Positions 9,177 to 18,620 of a stretch of 38,344 bases of DNA are shown here, piece by piece; position 1 is the first letter of the stretch, and every line of letters begins with the position of its first letter. Where the stretch lies: assembly GCA_030533325.1 (NCBI GenBank), contig JAUNJJ010000025.1, positions 1 to 38,344 on the forward strand, written 5' to 3'. This DNA is from Oscillospiraceae bacterium. GTDB taxonomy: Bacteria; Bacillota; Clostridia; Oscillospirales; Ruminococcaceae. The position numbers and the translations under genes are program-made. Under the pieces are notes generated by a model, which was given only the letters and a program-made list of their open reading frames with translations, ran no database searches and was not told the DNA's origin.

Positions 9177-12100
9177 CAGCATCAATAAACTGCAACAGAA
9201 GTTCTTTAACAGCTTCAGGAATAAGGCAATCCGATTCTATTATCACAGTATCCCATCTGTATTTTCCCGTTGGTGTAATTTTTCCTCTGTCCTTAAAATA
9301 CCCCGAAACATATTCTTTTACAGTTGTAACAAAAACGCATCTGTCCGGAACTGAAATTTCATTTCCGGATTTTTTTACGATTCCGCTCTGTAAAAGCCGG
9401 ACATTTCCTGTGCTTCCGAACCGTATAAGCCATAGCAGGAATGTTTCTCCGGTAGTATCAGCAAGAAACTCAGTTATTCTGTCTGCTTTGTCACCGGAAT
9501 CTGAAACAATAATAATCTTTCTGTTCTCCTTACTGAGTAAAAGCGGCATAACAGATTCATCAACAAGACGTTTTATTTTTATATCCCCTTTTTTTCCGAG
9601 AACAAGCTGTATATTTCCATAAAGATTGTCAGACTGATCTGAATCATTAGTATACTTTATCAGACTTAGTCTGCTGCTGATATCATCCTCAGAATTTATA
9701 ATCTGTCTGCTGATTGGCCGTATATCCGGCATAACAGCGGACTCCGGTGATACGCAGGATATTCCTAAAAAATTCATTAGTTCTTCAGCATTTTTGCCGT
9801 TTGTGCAGTATACAGAAGAAAGCTCTGAAGCAGATATTCCCTGCGGAATATAAAAATTTCCCTCAGCATCTGCTATCCACGGTGTATTTTTCAGCATTGC
9901 AGACAAATGAGACTCAAACGGTATCCTCTTAGGTGCCTGATCAAAATATTCACAGCTTCCTCTGAAATAATTGTCAAGACTTCCGTACATACATTCTTCT
10001 GAAATAATATTCAAAAGAACATTCCATAATAACCCGGATTTTTTCATGTCGCAGTTTTCAAGAATATCGTGCATAATCTCAATACATCCGGGAATGCATT
10101 TTTCTGTGTAAATTATTTCACCTGCTGCAAAGGGCTCAGGCAAATCATCACGTTCTGATATTTCACCGGCACTGAGAACACGGTCTTCAGCACGAATCTT
10201 TGTTCTTACACCGCATTTTTCAAGAAATTCTCTTAGAAGCCCGTTATTTTCATTACTTAAAAGTTCTGAATAATAATCCAGATCAGCAAAATAAAATGAA
10301 GTTTCTGAAGAAAAAAATTCAGTTAGTTCCTCATACGGCATATATATGTCATGTGCTTCAGAAACAGCATGTTTTTTACCGTCTGCAGTAACGGAACGAA
10401 TAAACCGGCATTTGCTTATCCGCCTGATAAAGTCATCCGATGCACTTCTCGGTATATCAGAGTAATAATTGTAAAACGCAGTAAAATATTTGTCAGTGTC
10501 TTCCGTATCCGAATGCAGAAGTTCAGGAATCATTACATTGTAAATCTGATCCTGAAGAGACGGTTCAGTTACACCCAGCTTTCCGGCAAGTTCTGCTGCA
10601 GCTTCATTTTTAAGAATATCCTCATTTAATGTACGATAACCCTTTATCTCATCAGAAGGAAGAAATAATATTCTTATTCCGTTTTCATCATAAGCCGCAG
10701 CAGCTTTCATATTCTGATCGGGAAATACAGGAAGTGTGCGTACAAGGTTAATTCTCGTTTCATTACCGGATATCCAGCTGTAAAATCTGAACAGCCATTC
10801 CGTTTCCTGAAACTCAATAAATCCGGCATCTATTCCTCTTATCTCCTTTTCTGAACTCCATGCATTAATTTTTCTTCCGGCGAGAATATCCTCTTCTGTA
10901 ATCACTGTTTTAGTTACTGAAGTTAGAAACAGAAACAGCGAACTGCTGCGTTTTTGAATTTCACCGGCACTGACTGAAGGAAACCCCCAGAAAAGCTCCC
11001 GTTCTTCGCAAATATCTGCGAGCATATCGTCACTGAAAATATCTGTCAGCTTCGAATCGGCAGCAAGACAGGTTTTGTCAGCAGTTTTGTATCCGGATTT
11101 TGTCGGTATCAGCCTGCGTGTTGCAAATGCATTTTTTATTTTTGTACAGAACGGTCTGAATGAAATTTTTTCAGTATCTCCAGGAGCACTGAATTCATCT
11201 TCACTTACAGGAATAATCTCAACAATATCATCTCTGATAAGAAAATCATTATTCCTTATACTGATATCCCTGAGATATTCCATAGAATCAGCAGCCAGGT
11301 CAGAAAGGAGTTCAATCATATAGTTATTATGCGGAATACCGGCTCTTATTCCCTCTCTGCTGTCATTCAGGAGAAACGGTGCATGAACAAGAAATTTAAG
11401 TCCCGTTTTTTCTCTTGTTGGAAAGAAGCAGAATGCAGGCGTATCAGCCGGCTTCAGATGTCCCTTATCATCAAGCTGGTATCCGACAGAATATCTCATC
11501 GTTTCTTCAAATCTGCTGAATACTCTGAAATGAGTATACCGGGACTCTTTTCCGAATGCACTGAGAAGATTTATGCGCTCAGAAACAGTATCATCTGTAA
11601 TCTCACTCTCGCTGATATTTTTTTCATATACTCCGAACTCACCGTTAATTTCATAAGTAACAGTCATAAGATTTGCAAGAAAAAGTACAGGATAAACGAG
11701 TGACTTAAGCTTGGCTGATATATCTTTAAAAGTTTCTTCTGCATCCTTCTCAGCATGATTAAACGGAAATACAAAAAGAGTTTCATCATGCTTTCTGTCA
11801 GGAAAATCTCCCTCGATCATATGCGGAACTATGTATCTGTCTATATAAAATCTGAAACACGGATCGTAGATATGCGGAGTCGAAGTATACTGGAAAACAG
11901 ATTTGAAACCTACTCCAAACTTTCCTATACGGTTACTCTCTGATTTTTTAGACGAAAAAGATATCCCTGTAATTGCGTTTATATCTCCTAGTTTTCCGTC
12001 TAAAAAGTCTGCATCTTCCGTTCCCGGATTACTGATTGAAAAATGTCTGTTCCCGTTATGTGCAAATATCAGCCGCTCATTTTCCAGCTTAAATCTTGCA

Positions 12101-12279
12101 AAAGTTGCACCCGCATCGTCAGCATTCTGAATAAGTTCATAAATAAAATGTGCCTGATCCGAATATTTTTCAACTATTCCCTTCCATATCTTCCTGTTGG
12201 CAGGTTTTTCAAATGTATCTGCACTCTCATTTCTGTCCCTGCTCAGCATCTCAAAGTATTCATACTCTGTATAATTCAT
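9166..12279 (-). CDS. Sacsin/Hsp90-type GHKL ATPase, 1037 residues
   Basis: The N-terminal 200 residues form a Bergerat-fold ATPase of the sacsin type: FIYELIQNADDAGATFARFK (N box), LIFAHNGNRHFS, then GDINAITGISFSSKK and RIGKFGVGFKSVFQYTS (G2 loop). The remaining 800 residues carry no motif I recognise; a region near 300 (AFCFFPTREKTGLKFLVHAP) is also typical of this family. No membrane segment or signal peptide is seen, so it should be cytoplasmic. The gene stands alone with its own promoter and a GGGGGTAG ribosome site. Relatives occur in bacterial accessory regions, some beside restriction or defence genes, but no nuclease or methylase partner is adjacent here. A chaperone-like or defence role is therefore an inference. 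Confidence 0.85.
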   Translation of the reverse strand: MNYTEYEYFEMLSRDRNESADTFEKPANRKIWKGIVEKYSDQAHFIYELIQNADDAGATFARFKLENERLIFAHNGNRHFSISNPGTEDADFLDGKLGDINAITGISFSSKKSESNRIGKFGVGFKSVFQYTSTPHIYDPCFRFYIDRYIVPHMIEGDFPDRKHDETLFVFPFNHAEKDAEETFKDISAKLKSLVYPVLFLANLMTVTYEINGEFGVYEKNISESEITDDTVSERINLLSAFGKESRYTHFRVFSRFEETMRYSVGYQLDDKGHLKPADTPAFCFFPTREKTGLKFLVHAPFLLNDSREGIRAGIPHNNYMIELLSDLAADSMEYLRDISIRNNDFLIRDDIVEIIPVSEDEFSAPGDTEKISFRPFCTKIKNAFATRRLIPTKSGYKTADKTCLAADSKLTDIFSDDMLADICEERELFWGFPSVSAGEIQKRSSSLFLFLTSVTKTVITEEDILAGRKINAWSSEKEIRGIDAGFIEFQETEWLFRFYSWISGNETRINLVRTLPVFPDQNMKAAAAYDENGIRILFLPSDEIKGYRTLNEDILKNEAAAELAGKLGVTEPSLQDQIYNVMIPELLHSDTEDTDKYFTAFYNYYSDIPRSASDDFIRRISKCRFIRSVTADGKKHAVSEAHDIYMPYEELTEFFSSETSFYFADLDYYSELLSNENNGLLREFLEKCGVRTKIRAEDRVLSAGEISERDDLPEPFAAGEIIYTEKCIPGCIEIMHDILENCDMKKSGLLWNVLLNIISEECMYGSLDNYFRGSCEYFDQAPKRIPFESHLSAMLKNTPWIADAEGNFYIPQGISASELSSVYCTNGKNAEELMNFLGISCVSPESAVMPDIRPISRQIINSEDDISSRLSLIKYTNDSDQSDNLYGNIQLVLGKKGDIKIKRLVDESVMPLLLSKENRKIIIVSDSGDKADRITEFLADTTGETFLLWLIRFGSTGNVRLLQSGIVKKSGNEISVPDRCVFVTTVKEYVSGYFKDRGKITPTGKYRWDTVIIESDCLIPEAVKELLLQFIDAVSQ

Positions 12280-12312
12280 TTCTCTACCCCCGGTATTTTA
12301 TTCCTATATAGA

Positions 12313-12341
12313 ATTATAACATTTATCCCTTTTTCATTCAA
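12313..12341 (-). promoter_or_regulatory. Promoter of the sacsin-like ATPase gene
   Basis: On the minus strand TTGAAT (12341-12336), 17-bp spacer, TATAAT (12318-12313), ending 33 bp before the start codon. Confidence 0.8.
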
Positions 12342-12351
12342 TAGGGCAAAT

Positions 12352-12385
12352 AAAAATTCGCCTCAGAATACTGAGGCGAATTTTT
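12352..12385 (-). terminator. Terminator of pflB
   Basis: Perfect 15-bp stem AAAAATTCGCCTCAG / CTGAGGCGAATTTTT with a 4-nt loop, 20 bp past the pflB stop. It is flanked by A and T runs and could work in both directions. Confidence 0.92.
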
Positions 12386-12405
12386 ATTGTTAAAGTTTAG
12401 TTTTA

Positions 12406-14700
12406 TTATCTGGAAGCATGGAATGTTCTTGAGATTACATCAAGCTGCTGTTCCCTTGTAAGATCCACAAACTTAACTGCATAACCGGATACACGGATTG
12501 TGAAGTTAGCATATTCCGGATTTGTCGGGTCTTCCATAATCTTTTCAAGGTACTCTCTGTTGAATACATTTACATTAAGATGGTGTGCACCCTGTGTGAA
12601 GTATCCGTCCATTACATGAACAAGATTAACAATTCTCTCTTCTTCAGTTCTGCCAATCGCATCCGGATTGATAGTCTGAGTATTTGAAATACCGTCAAGA
12701 GCCCATTCATAAGGAATCTTAGCTGTTGAGTTAAGTGAAGCGATAAGACCGTTTGTCTCTGCACCGTAGCTTGGGTTTGCACCAGGAGCGAACGGAGCAC
12801 CAGCCTTACGTCCGTCAGGAAGAGCACCTGTTGCACGGCCATAAACAACGTTTGAAGTGATTGTGAGGATAGATGTTGTAGGTTCAGAGTTACGGTATGT
12901 GTGTCTCTTCTTGATCTTGTCAAGGAATGTCTTGAGGAGCCATACGCCGATTTCATCTGCTCTGTCATCATCATTTCCGTACTTAGGGAAATCTCCTTCA
13001 ACTTCGTAGTCAAGTGCGATATTCTTTGCCACATCAACTACGTTACCCTGCTTATCCTTTACCTCAACATCACCGCGGATAACCTTAACCTTAGCATATT
13101 TTATAGCAGAGAGTGAGTCGATTACATGTGAGAAACCTGCAATACCGGTAGCGAATGTACGTCTTACATCTGTATCGATAAGAGCCATTTCCGCAGCTTC
13201 GTAGTAGTACTTGTCGTGCATGTAGTGGATGAGGTTAAGTGTGTTTACATAGATACCTGCAAGCCAGTCGAGCATTACATCATACTTCTTCATAACCTCA
13301 TCATAATCAAGGTATTCTGAAGTGATAGGCTGAAATGCAGGAGCAATCTGTTTGCCGAGCTTTTCATCAATACCGCCATTGATAGCGTAGAGAAGTGCTT
13401 TTGCAAGGTTTGCACGTGCACCGAAGAACTGGATTTCCTTACCTGTCTGTGTTGCAGATACGCAGCAGCAGATACTGTAGTCGTCGCCCCATACAGGCTT
13501 CATAACATCATCGTTTTCATACTGGATAGAGCTTGTATTGATAGAGATTTTTGCTGCATATTTCTTGAATGTTTCAGGAAGTGCCTCTGAATAAAGAACT
13601 GTAAGATTAGGTTCAGGTGAAGGTCCCATATTTTCAAGTGTGTGGAGGAAACGGAAATCATTCTTCGTTACCATGTGACGTCCGTCAACTCCGATACCTG
13701 CAACTTCAAGTGTTGCCCATACAGGGTCGCCTGAGAAGAGGTCATTGTATGAAGGAATTCTTGCAAACTTAACCATTCTGAACTTCATAACCATGTGGTC
13801 GATAAGTTCCTGAGCTTCTGATTCTGTAAGTGTTCCTGCCTTAAGGTCACGCTGGATGTAGATATCAAGGAATGTTGATACACGTCCGACTGACATTGCT
13901 GCACCGTTCTGTGTCTTGATAGCTGCCAGATATCCGAAGTAGAGCCACTGTACAGCTTCCTTAGCGTTCTTTGCAGGCTGTGAAATGTCGTATCCGTAAA
14001 TCTCAGCCATCTTCTTCATACCCTGAAGAGCTTTGATCTGATCTGCAAGTTCTTCTCTCTGACGGATTACTTCATCTGTCATTGTACCGTCACCGCAGTT
14101 AGCCTTGTCAGCTTCCTTTTCTTTAATAAGAAAATCAATACCATAAAGAGCAACTCTTCTGTAGTCACCTACGATTCGTCCGCGTCCGTATGTATCAGGA
14201 AGTCCTGTTACGATATGGCTGTTTCTTGCGGCTCTGATTTCAGGTGTGTACGCATCAAATACGCCCTGATTGTGTGTCTTGTGATATTCGTTGAAAATCT
14301 GGTCGTACTTAGGATTTACCTTGTATCCGTAGCTTTCAGCTGCCTGCTGAGCCATCTTGATACCACCGTACGGCATGAATGCTCTCTTGAGCGGCTTGTC
14401 TGTCTGAAGTCCGACAACCTTTTCAAGATCCTTAAGTTCTTCATCGATATATCCAGGACCGTATGCTGTAAGGCTTGTTACAACCTCTGTCTCACATTCA
14501 AGAACTCCGCCCTTTTCTCTTGCTTTTATCTGAAGAGCCTTAAGCTTTTCCCAGAGCTTGTTTGTTGCATCTGTAGGACCTTCGAGGAATGATTCATCAC
14601 CGTCATAAGGTGTGTAGTTTTTCTGAATGAAGTCGCGTACATTAACTTCTTCTTTCCAGAGTCTTCCTTCGAATCCGTTCCACTGTTCATAGTTTTTCAT
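12406..14700 (-). CDS. pflB: Pyruvate formate-lyase (formate C-acetyltransferase)
   Basis: At 764 residues the length is normal for PflB. The enzyme converts pyruvate and CoA to acetyl-CoA and formate in the cytosol of anaerobic cells. The active-site cysteines lie in [10 protein letters not shown] (about residues 408-410), where three Cys occur in a row. The glycyl-radical motif RVSGYAVKF is near residue 738, and [14 protein letters not shown] closes the protein. The start has an excellent AGGAGGT ribosome site. No activating enzyme (PflA, radical SAM) is adjacent, although the Gly radical needs one, so it must be encoded elsewhere. The gene is divergent from a Crp/Fnr-type regulator with a palindromic site between them, which suggests direct control. 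Confidence 0.97.
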   Translation of the reverse strand: MKNYEQWNGFEGRLWKEEVNVRDFIQKNYTPYDGDESFLEGPTDATNKLWEKLKALQIKAREKGGVLECETEVVTSLTAYGPGYIDEELKDLEKVVGLQTDKPLKRAFMPYGGIKMAQQAAESYGYKVNPKYDQIFNEYHKTHNQGVFDAYTPEIRAARNSHIVTGLPDTYGRGRIVGDYRRVALYGIDFLIKEKEADKANCGDGTMTDEVIRQREELADQIKALQGMKKMAEIYGYDISQPAKNAKEAVQWLYFGYLAAIKTQNGAAMSVGRVSTFLDIYIQRDLKAGTLTESEAQELIDHMVMKFRMVKFARIPSYNDLFSGDPVWATLEVAGIGVDGRHMVTKNDFRFLHTLENMGPSPEPNLTVLYSEALPETFKKYAAKISINTSSIQYENDDVMKPVWGDDYSICCCVSATQTGKEIQFFGARANLAKALLYAINGGIDEKLGKQIAPAFQPITSEYLDYDEVMKKYDVMLDWLAGIYVNTLNLIHYMHDKYYYEAAEMALIDTDVRRTFATGIAGFSHVIDSLSAIKYAKVKVIRGDVEVKDKQGNVVDVAKNIALDYEVEGDFPKYGNDDDRADEIGVWLLKTFLDKIKKRHTYRNSEPTTSILTITSNVVYGRATGALPDGRKAGAPFAPGANPSYGAETNGLIASLNSTAKIPYEWALDGISNTQTINPDAIGRTEEERIVNLVHVMDGYFTQGAHHLNVNVFNREYLEKIMEDPTNPEYANFTIRVSGYAVKFVDLTREQQLDVISRTFHASR

Positions 14701-14795
14701 AGCAGTTACCTCCTGTAAATATTAACAAGTAATTCAGTTTACTTTTTGAATTTAGTTACCGGATAAGGAGTTTTTATTATCTCTCCTTTCCTTTG

Positions 14796-14840
14796 ACTAT
14801 ATAATATCATAAATATCTGTTTCAATCTGTGACTTAGTCA
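14796..14840 (-). promoter_or_regulatory. Candidate pflB promoter with upstream Crp/Fnr-like palindrome
   Basis: On the minus strand, TTGAAA (14825-14820), 18-bp spacer and TATAGT (14801-14796). Four bases upstream of the -35 lies the 11-bp palindrome TGACTTAGTCA (14830-14840), centred roughly 45 bp before the start of transcription, a usual place for a Crp/Fnr-family activator. The palindrome is seen in the sequence; its use by the neighbouring regulator is inferred. Confidence 0.5.
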
Positions 14841-14896
14841 TATTACAGAAAAATATTTTAAAAAATTTTCGTATAAATCTTTTTCAGGTAAAATCG

Positions 14897-14925
14897 TTGA
14901 AATATGAACAGAAAAATGCTATAAT
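14897..14925 (+). promoter_or_regulatory. Promoter of the Crp/Fnr-family gene
   Basis: TTGAAA (14897-14902), 17-bp spacer, TATAAT (14920-14925), 43 bp before the chosen ATG. Confidence 0.85.
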
Positions 14926-14968
14926 CAAATTAACAGATTAACCCGTGAAAATGAATCGAGGTAATACA

Positions 14969-15631
14969 ATGGAAAATATTCTTGCGGCTCTGCCTTTCTG
15001 GTCAGAGCTTTCTGAAAGCGAAAAAACGCTTGTCCGTTCATCAGCTGTAATACGAAAATATTCTGCCGGTGATTTAATACATACATGCATAAAGCAGTGT
15101 GTCGGGCTGGTTTATGTTATTTCCGGAAACATGCGTCTCTCCCTGCTTACCGAAGAAGGAAAGGAAGTTACGCTTCTTCACATTGAAAAAAATAAAATGT
15201 GTGTACTTGCTGCCTCATGCGTTATTTCACAGATAACATTTCAGTCTGAACTTACTGCATCAGTAGATACTGAACTGCTTATCATACCGGCACCTGTGCT
15301 TTCACGTCTTATCAAGGACAATATCTATGCAAAATGCACGATGTATCAGACTTCGACGCAGCTCTTCTCCGATGTAATGTGGTCTCTTCAGAACATTCTG
15401 TTCAGCAGCATCGACAAGCGCCTTGCAACATTTCTTATTTCCGAATCAGAAAAAACAGGTTCCGATACAATTACTCTTACTCAGGAAACCATTGCTGTTG
15501 AGATAAATACCGCAAGAGAAGTTGTAGCCAGAATGCTCAAGCGTTTTTCATCCGACGGACTTATTTCAAGCAAAAGAGGTGTCATTACTCTTACCGACAC
15601 AGAATCACTGAGAATGATCGCAGAAAGATAA
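14969..15631 (+). CDS. Crp/Fnr-family transcription regulator
   Basis: The protein has 220 residues from ATG 14969, which follows a GAGGT ribosome site; an in-frame GTG at 14945 is less likely. The N-terminal cyclic-nucleotide-binding-like beta barrel (about 10-120) includes YSAGDLIHTC and VYVISGNMRLSLLTEEGKEV. The C-terminal winged helix (about 145-215) includes TLTQETIAVEINTAREVVAR and GLISSKRGVITL. Cysteines at 40, 44, 78 and 84 are unusual in number for this family and could sense redox or hold a cluster, but the spacing does not match classical FNR. It is divergent from pflB and probably regulates it. A terminator follows. Confidence 0.9.
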   Translation: MENILAALPFWSELSESEKTLVRSSAVIRKYSAGDLIHTCIKQCVGLVYVISGNMRLSLLTEEGKEVTLLHIEKNKMCVLAASCVISQITFQSELTASVDTELLIIPAPVLSRLIKDNIYAKCTMYQTSTQLFSDVMWSLQNILFSSIDKRLATFLISESEKTGSDTITLTQETIAVEINTAREVVARMLKRFSSDGLISSKRGVITLTDTESLRMIAER

Positions 15632-15645
15632 AACTATAGTTAACG

Positions 15646-15677
15646 AAAAATGGAAGCTTTCATCAGCTTCCATTTTT
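15646..15677. terminator. Bidirectional terminator between the Crp/Fnr gene and pdxT
   Basis: Stem AAAAATGGAAGCT / AGCTTCCATTTTT (13 bp) with a 6-nt loop. The T runs on both strands serve the two convergent transcripts. Confidence 0.92.
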
Positions 15678-15686
15678 CTTATCCTA

Positions 15687-16259
15687 TTATTTTTTATAGT
15701 TCTTCACAATATCCAGCCAGTATCTGTATATATCGTTGTTTTCATCAAGCTCAGGATGGAATGCAAGTGCAACCTGATTTCCTTCCCTTGCCGCAACTGC
15801 CTTGCCTTCAACATAAGCCAGAACTTCAGCTCCGTTTGTCTCTGCGATATACGGAGCTCTGATAAATGTCATAGGAACTTCTCCCAGACCTTTTACAGCC
15901 GCATCCGTACGGAAACTTCCCAGCTGTCTGCCGTATGCATTTCTCTTTACAGTCATATGCATAGTTCCGAAATGTACTTTATCATCATTCTCTATCTTCT
16001 CAGCAAGAAGAATCATTCCGGCACATGTAGCAAATACAGGCATTCCGGCTTCAATCTTCTCCTTGAGAATATCATAGATATCAAGTTCATGAAGAAGCTT
16101 TCCGATAACAGTACTCTCTCCGCCCGGAAGAACCAGTCCGTCAAATTCAGTCATAATATCCTTTTTCTGACGGATTTCAAATGTTTCAGCACCGCACTCC
16201 CCAAGTTTTTTTCTGTGTTCTGCAAAGTCACCCTGCAGTGCAAGAACTGCTATTTTCAT
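15687..16259 (-). CDS. pdxT: Pyridoxal 5'-phosphate synthase glutaminase subunit PdxT
   Basis: At 190 residues this is the usual PdxT length. It is a class I glutaminase that frees ammonia from glutamine and passes it to PdxS. Visible motifs are LALQGDFAEH, LPGGEST (oxyanion region, residues 44-50), nucleophile Cys79 in ATCAGM, and His168/Glu170 in AFHPEL, so the catalytic triad is complete. The start codon overlaps the pdxS stop by one base (TAATG), giving coupled translation and matched subunit amounts. The gene ends just before a shared terminator. Confidence 0.97.
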   Translation of the reverse strand: MKIAVLALQGDFAEHRKKLGECGAETFEIRQKKDIMTEFDGLVLPGGESTVIGKLLHELDIYDILKEKIEAGMPVFATCAGMILLAEKIENDDKVHFGTMHMTVKRNAYGRQLGSFRTDAAVKGLGEVPMTFIRAPYIAETNGAEVLAYVEGKAVAAREGNQVALAFHPELDENNDIYRYWLDIVKNYKK

Positions 16260-17134
16260 TATTTGCCTCTTTCCGCCATAAGAAGAGCAATCTCGTCTTC
16301 GTTAATGCCAACCATTGCTTCGCCAAGATCTTCAGAAAGCTCTGCAAGCATCTTTGCGTCGTTGAAGTTTGTTACAGCCTTTACAATTGCAGCTGCACGC
16401 TTTTCAGGATTTCCTGACTTGAATATACCTGAACCTACGAACACGCCTTCTGCACCAAGCTGCATCATAAGAGCAGCGTCAGCAGGTGTTGCAACACCAC
16501 CGGCAGCAAAGTTTACTACAGGAAGACGGCCGTTGCTGTGAACATATTCAACAAGATCGTAAGGAACCTGAAGCTCCTTGGCTGCATCGTAAAGTTCATC
16601 TTCACTCATTGACTGAAGTCTTCTTATCTCAGCATTCATCATTCTCATATGACGAACAGCCTGAACAACGTCACCTGTACCAGGTTCGCCCTTTGTACGG
16701 ATCATGGAAGCACCTTCATTTATTCTTCTTAATGCTTCACCAAGATCCTTGGCACCGCATACGAAAGGTACATCAAACTGTCTCTTGTCAATATGATATC
16801 TGTCATCAGCAGGTGAAAGAACTTCACTTTCATCTATATAATCTATCTCAATTGCCTGAAGAATCTGTGCTTCTGCAAAGTGACCTATTCTGCACTTTGC
16901 CATTACCGGAATCGATACTGCATCCATAATACCCTTTATCATCTTAGGGTCGCTCATTCTTGAAACACCGCCTGCAGCTCTGATATCAGCCGGTATTCTC
17001 TCAAGTGCCATAACTGCACATGCACCTGCTGCCTCAGCAATCCTTGCCTGTTCCGGTGTTGTAACGTCCATAATAACACCGCCTTTAAGCATCTGAGCGA
17101 GTTCTTTGTTTAACTGATATCTTTTATTTTCCAT
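16259..17134 (-). CDS. pdxS: Pyridoxal 5'-phosphate synthase synthase subunit PdxS
   Basis: The 291-residue (beta/alpha)8-barrel enzyme makes PLP from ribose 5-phosphate, glyceraldehyde 3-phosphate and ammonia. Key residues are present: Asp23 in [12 protein letters not shown], Lys80 in [10 protein letters not shown], the second lysine in [11 protein letters not shown], and the phosphate-binding [18 protein letters not shown] and [11 protein letters not shown]. The C-terminal tail is normal. The ribosome site AAGGAG precedes ATG 17134. pdxS is first in the pdxS-pdxT operon and divergent from a PdxR-type regulator. Confidence 0.97.
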   Translation of the reverse strand: MENKRYQLNKELAQMLKGGVIMDVTTPEQARIAEAAGACAVMALERIPADIRAAGGVSRMSDPKMIKGIMDAVSIPVMAKCRIGHFAEAQILQAIEIDYIDESEVLSPADDRYHIDKRQFDVPFVCGAKDLGEALRRINEGASMIRTKGEPGTGDVVQAVRHMRMMNAEIRRLQSMSEDELYDAAKELQVPYDLVEYVHSNGRLPVVNFAAGGVATPADAALMMQLGAEGVFVGSGIFKSGNPEKRAAAIVKAVTNFNDAKMLAELSEDLGEAMVGINEDEIALLMAERGK

Positions 17135-17146
17135 AGTAAATTCTCC

Positions 17147-17175
17147 TTGAAAATTATTTTTTGATATGTTATAAT
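17147..17175 (+). promoter_or_regulatory. pdxR promoter
   Basis: TTGAAA (17147-17152), 17-bp spacer, TATAAT (17170-17175). It overlaps the pdxS ribosome site and the pdxS -10, so the two divergent promoters collide. Confidence 0.75.
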
Positions 17176-17196
17176 GATATCACAAAACCAGTATTA
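17168..17196 (-). promoter_or_regulatory. pdxS promoter, weak -35
   Basis: On the minus strand TATAAC (17173-17168) is a fair -10, and 17 bp upstream the -35 position holds TAATAC (17196-17191), a poor match. This is the pattern expected of an activator-dependent promoter. Confidence 0.5.
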
Positions 17197-17204
17197 ACGA
17201 AATA

Positions 17205-17236
17205 GTCGGTTTTAGTTTATTTTATAAGGTCGGTTT
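17205..17236. promoter_or_regulatory. Direct repeats, candidate PdxR operator
   Basis: GTCGGTTT occurs at 17205-17212 and again at 17229-17236, 24 bp apart. The pair lies upstream of the weak pdxS promoter and downstream of the pdxR promoter, reaching almost to the pdxR start codon. MocR-family regulators such as GabR bind spaced direct repeats. This placement would let the regulator activate pdxS and repress its own gene. Binding is inferred. Confidence 0.5.
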
Positions 17237-17238
17237 GC

Positions 17239-18615
17239 ATGATTACTTTTCAGATAGACAATACCAGTAAAACTCCGATATATATGCAGATTTACAGCTA
17301 TATAAGATCAGAGATTGAGTCAGGAAAATTAAAATCCGGTGAAAAACTCCCTTCCAAAAGGGCAATGTCATCCCATATGAATGTCAGTATTGTAACGGTT
17401 GAAAACGCCTATGCCCAGCTTCTGGCGGAAGGCTATATAAGTTCCCGTGCCGGAAGCGGATTTTACGTTGAAGGAATTGATATTCCGTTATCAGAAAAAG
17501 AACCGGATAAGCAGGCTGAAACAGCGGGAGAAATAAGATATAATTTCAGTACAAGCCTTGCCGACACATCACTTTTTCCTTTCTCTGTATGGGCAAAACT
17601 GTCACGTTCGACTCTTAATCTGAGAACAACTGACCTGCTTAATTCATGTGATTTTCGAGGCATTCCGGAACTGCGTAAAGAAATTGCTGAATATCTCCAC
17701 CGGTTCCGCGGAATGAACGTTTCTCCCGACAGAATAGTTATAGGTGCCGGCTCTGAATATCTTCTCTGTCTTATCATCCAGCTGCTTGGCCGTGATATGG
17801 CATATGGAGTGGAAAATCCCGGATACCGCCGGATCTATGATATTTTCAGTTTAAACACTTCAAGAGTATTTCCTGTTCCCATGGACGATAAAGGTGCCAG
17901 CATATCTGCAATATCAGGCTTTGGAATAGACGTTATTCATGTTACTCCTTCACACCATTTTCCTCTTGGAATAACAATGCCGGTGACACGCAGACACGAA
18001 CTTCTCAAGTGGGCGTATTCCTGCTCTGAGCGATACATTATAGAGGATGACTGCGACTGCGAATTCTGTTACGGAAGCCGGCCGGCACCCCCTCTCTTCA
18101 GTCTGGACCAGAATGACCGCGTTATATATATCAATACTTTTACGAGAACTCTTGCTCCTTCAATACGAATAGGATATATGGTACTCCCCGAAAATCTCGC
18201 CAGAAGATTTTCAGACCGGCTTGGATTTTACTCCTGTACCGTACCGGTTTTTGAACAGTACACACTTGCATCATTCATGCAGGAAGGACATTTTGAAAGG
18301 CATATTAACCGAATCAGAAAAATATACAGGCAAAGACGCGACACAATTATAAACAATATAAAAAACAGCCCTCTCAGTAATATTACTGAAATATCCGGTG
18401 AAGGCTCCGGACTTCATATTGTTCTAAGTTTCAAAAACGGTATCAGCCAAAACGAACTCATCTCATCCGCTGCCGAATCCGGCGTAAAAATTCACGGATT
18501 GACGGAATACTATTCTTTTCCTGTTTCAGATATCCCTGATAATTCTGTTATCATCGGTTTTTCAGGTATTGATTCAGAACATATATCAGAAGCATTCCGT
18601 ACTCTTGTCAAATAA
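17239..18615 (+). CDS. pdxR: MocR/PdxR-type regulator with altered PLP pocket
   Basis: The 458-residue protein joins a GntR-type winged helix (IYMQIYSYIRSEIESGKLKS, then LPSKRAMSSHMNVSIVTVEN) to a fold-type-I aminotransferase-like domain. Domain landmarks are NPGYRRIYDIF, HVTPSHHFPLGITMP, EDDCDCEFCYG and the segment around residue 303. In this family the last usually reads F-S-K-T-L-A-P with the PLP-binding Lys; here it is FTRTLAP, with Arg303. The Tyr usually seen in E-D-D-Y-D-S-E-F is Cys272. The regulator therefore cannot form the normal internal aldimine. Its position divergent from pdxST points to PdxR, the regulator of PLP synthesis. The TAAGG ribosome site is modest. The gene symbol rests on context. 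Confidence 0.85.
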   Translation: MITFQIDNTSKTPIYMQIYSYIRSEIESGKLKSGEKLPSKRAMSSHMNVSIVTVENAYAQLLAEGYISSRAGSGFYVEGIDIPLSEKEPDKQAETAGEIRYNFSTSLADTSLFPFSVWAKLSRSTLNLRTTDLLNSCDFRGIPELRKEIAEYLHRFRGMNVSPDRIVIGAGSEYLLCLIIQLLGRDMAYGVENPGYRRIYDIFSLNTSRVFPVPMDDKGASISAISGFGIDVIHVTPSHHFPLGITMPVTRRHELLKWAYSCSERYIIEDDCDCEFCYGSRPAPPLFSLDQNDRVIYINTFTRTLAPSIRIGYMVLPENLARRFSDRLGFYSCTVPVFEQYTLASFMQEGHFERHINRIRKIYRQRRDTIINNIKNSPLSNITEISGEGSGLHIVLSFKNGISQNELISSAAESGVKIHGLTEYYSFPVSDIPDNSVIIGFSGIDSEHISEAFRTLVK

Positions 18616-18620
18616 AAGAT

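Noticed and set aside
12612-13037. 141-codon open frame on the minus strand
   Set aside because: It lies wholly within pflB in another phase, has low-complexity Ser/Leu/Gln composition and no ribosome site.
15756-16541. 261-codon open frame on the plus strand opposite pdxT and pdxS
   Set aside because: Antisense shadow of two well-conserved genes; no promoter, ribosome site or family motif.
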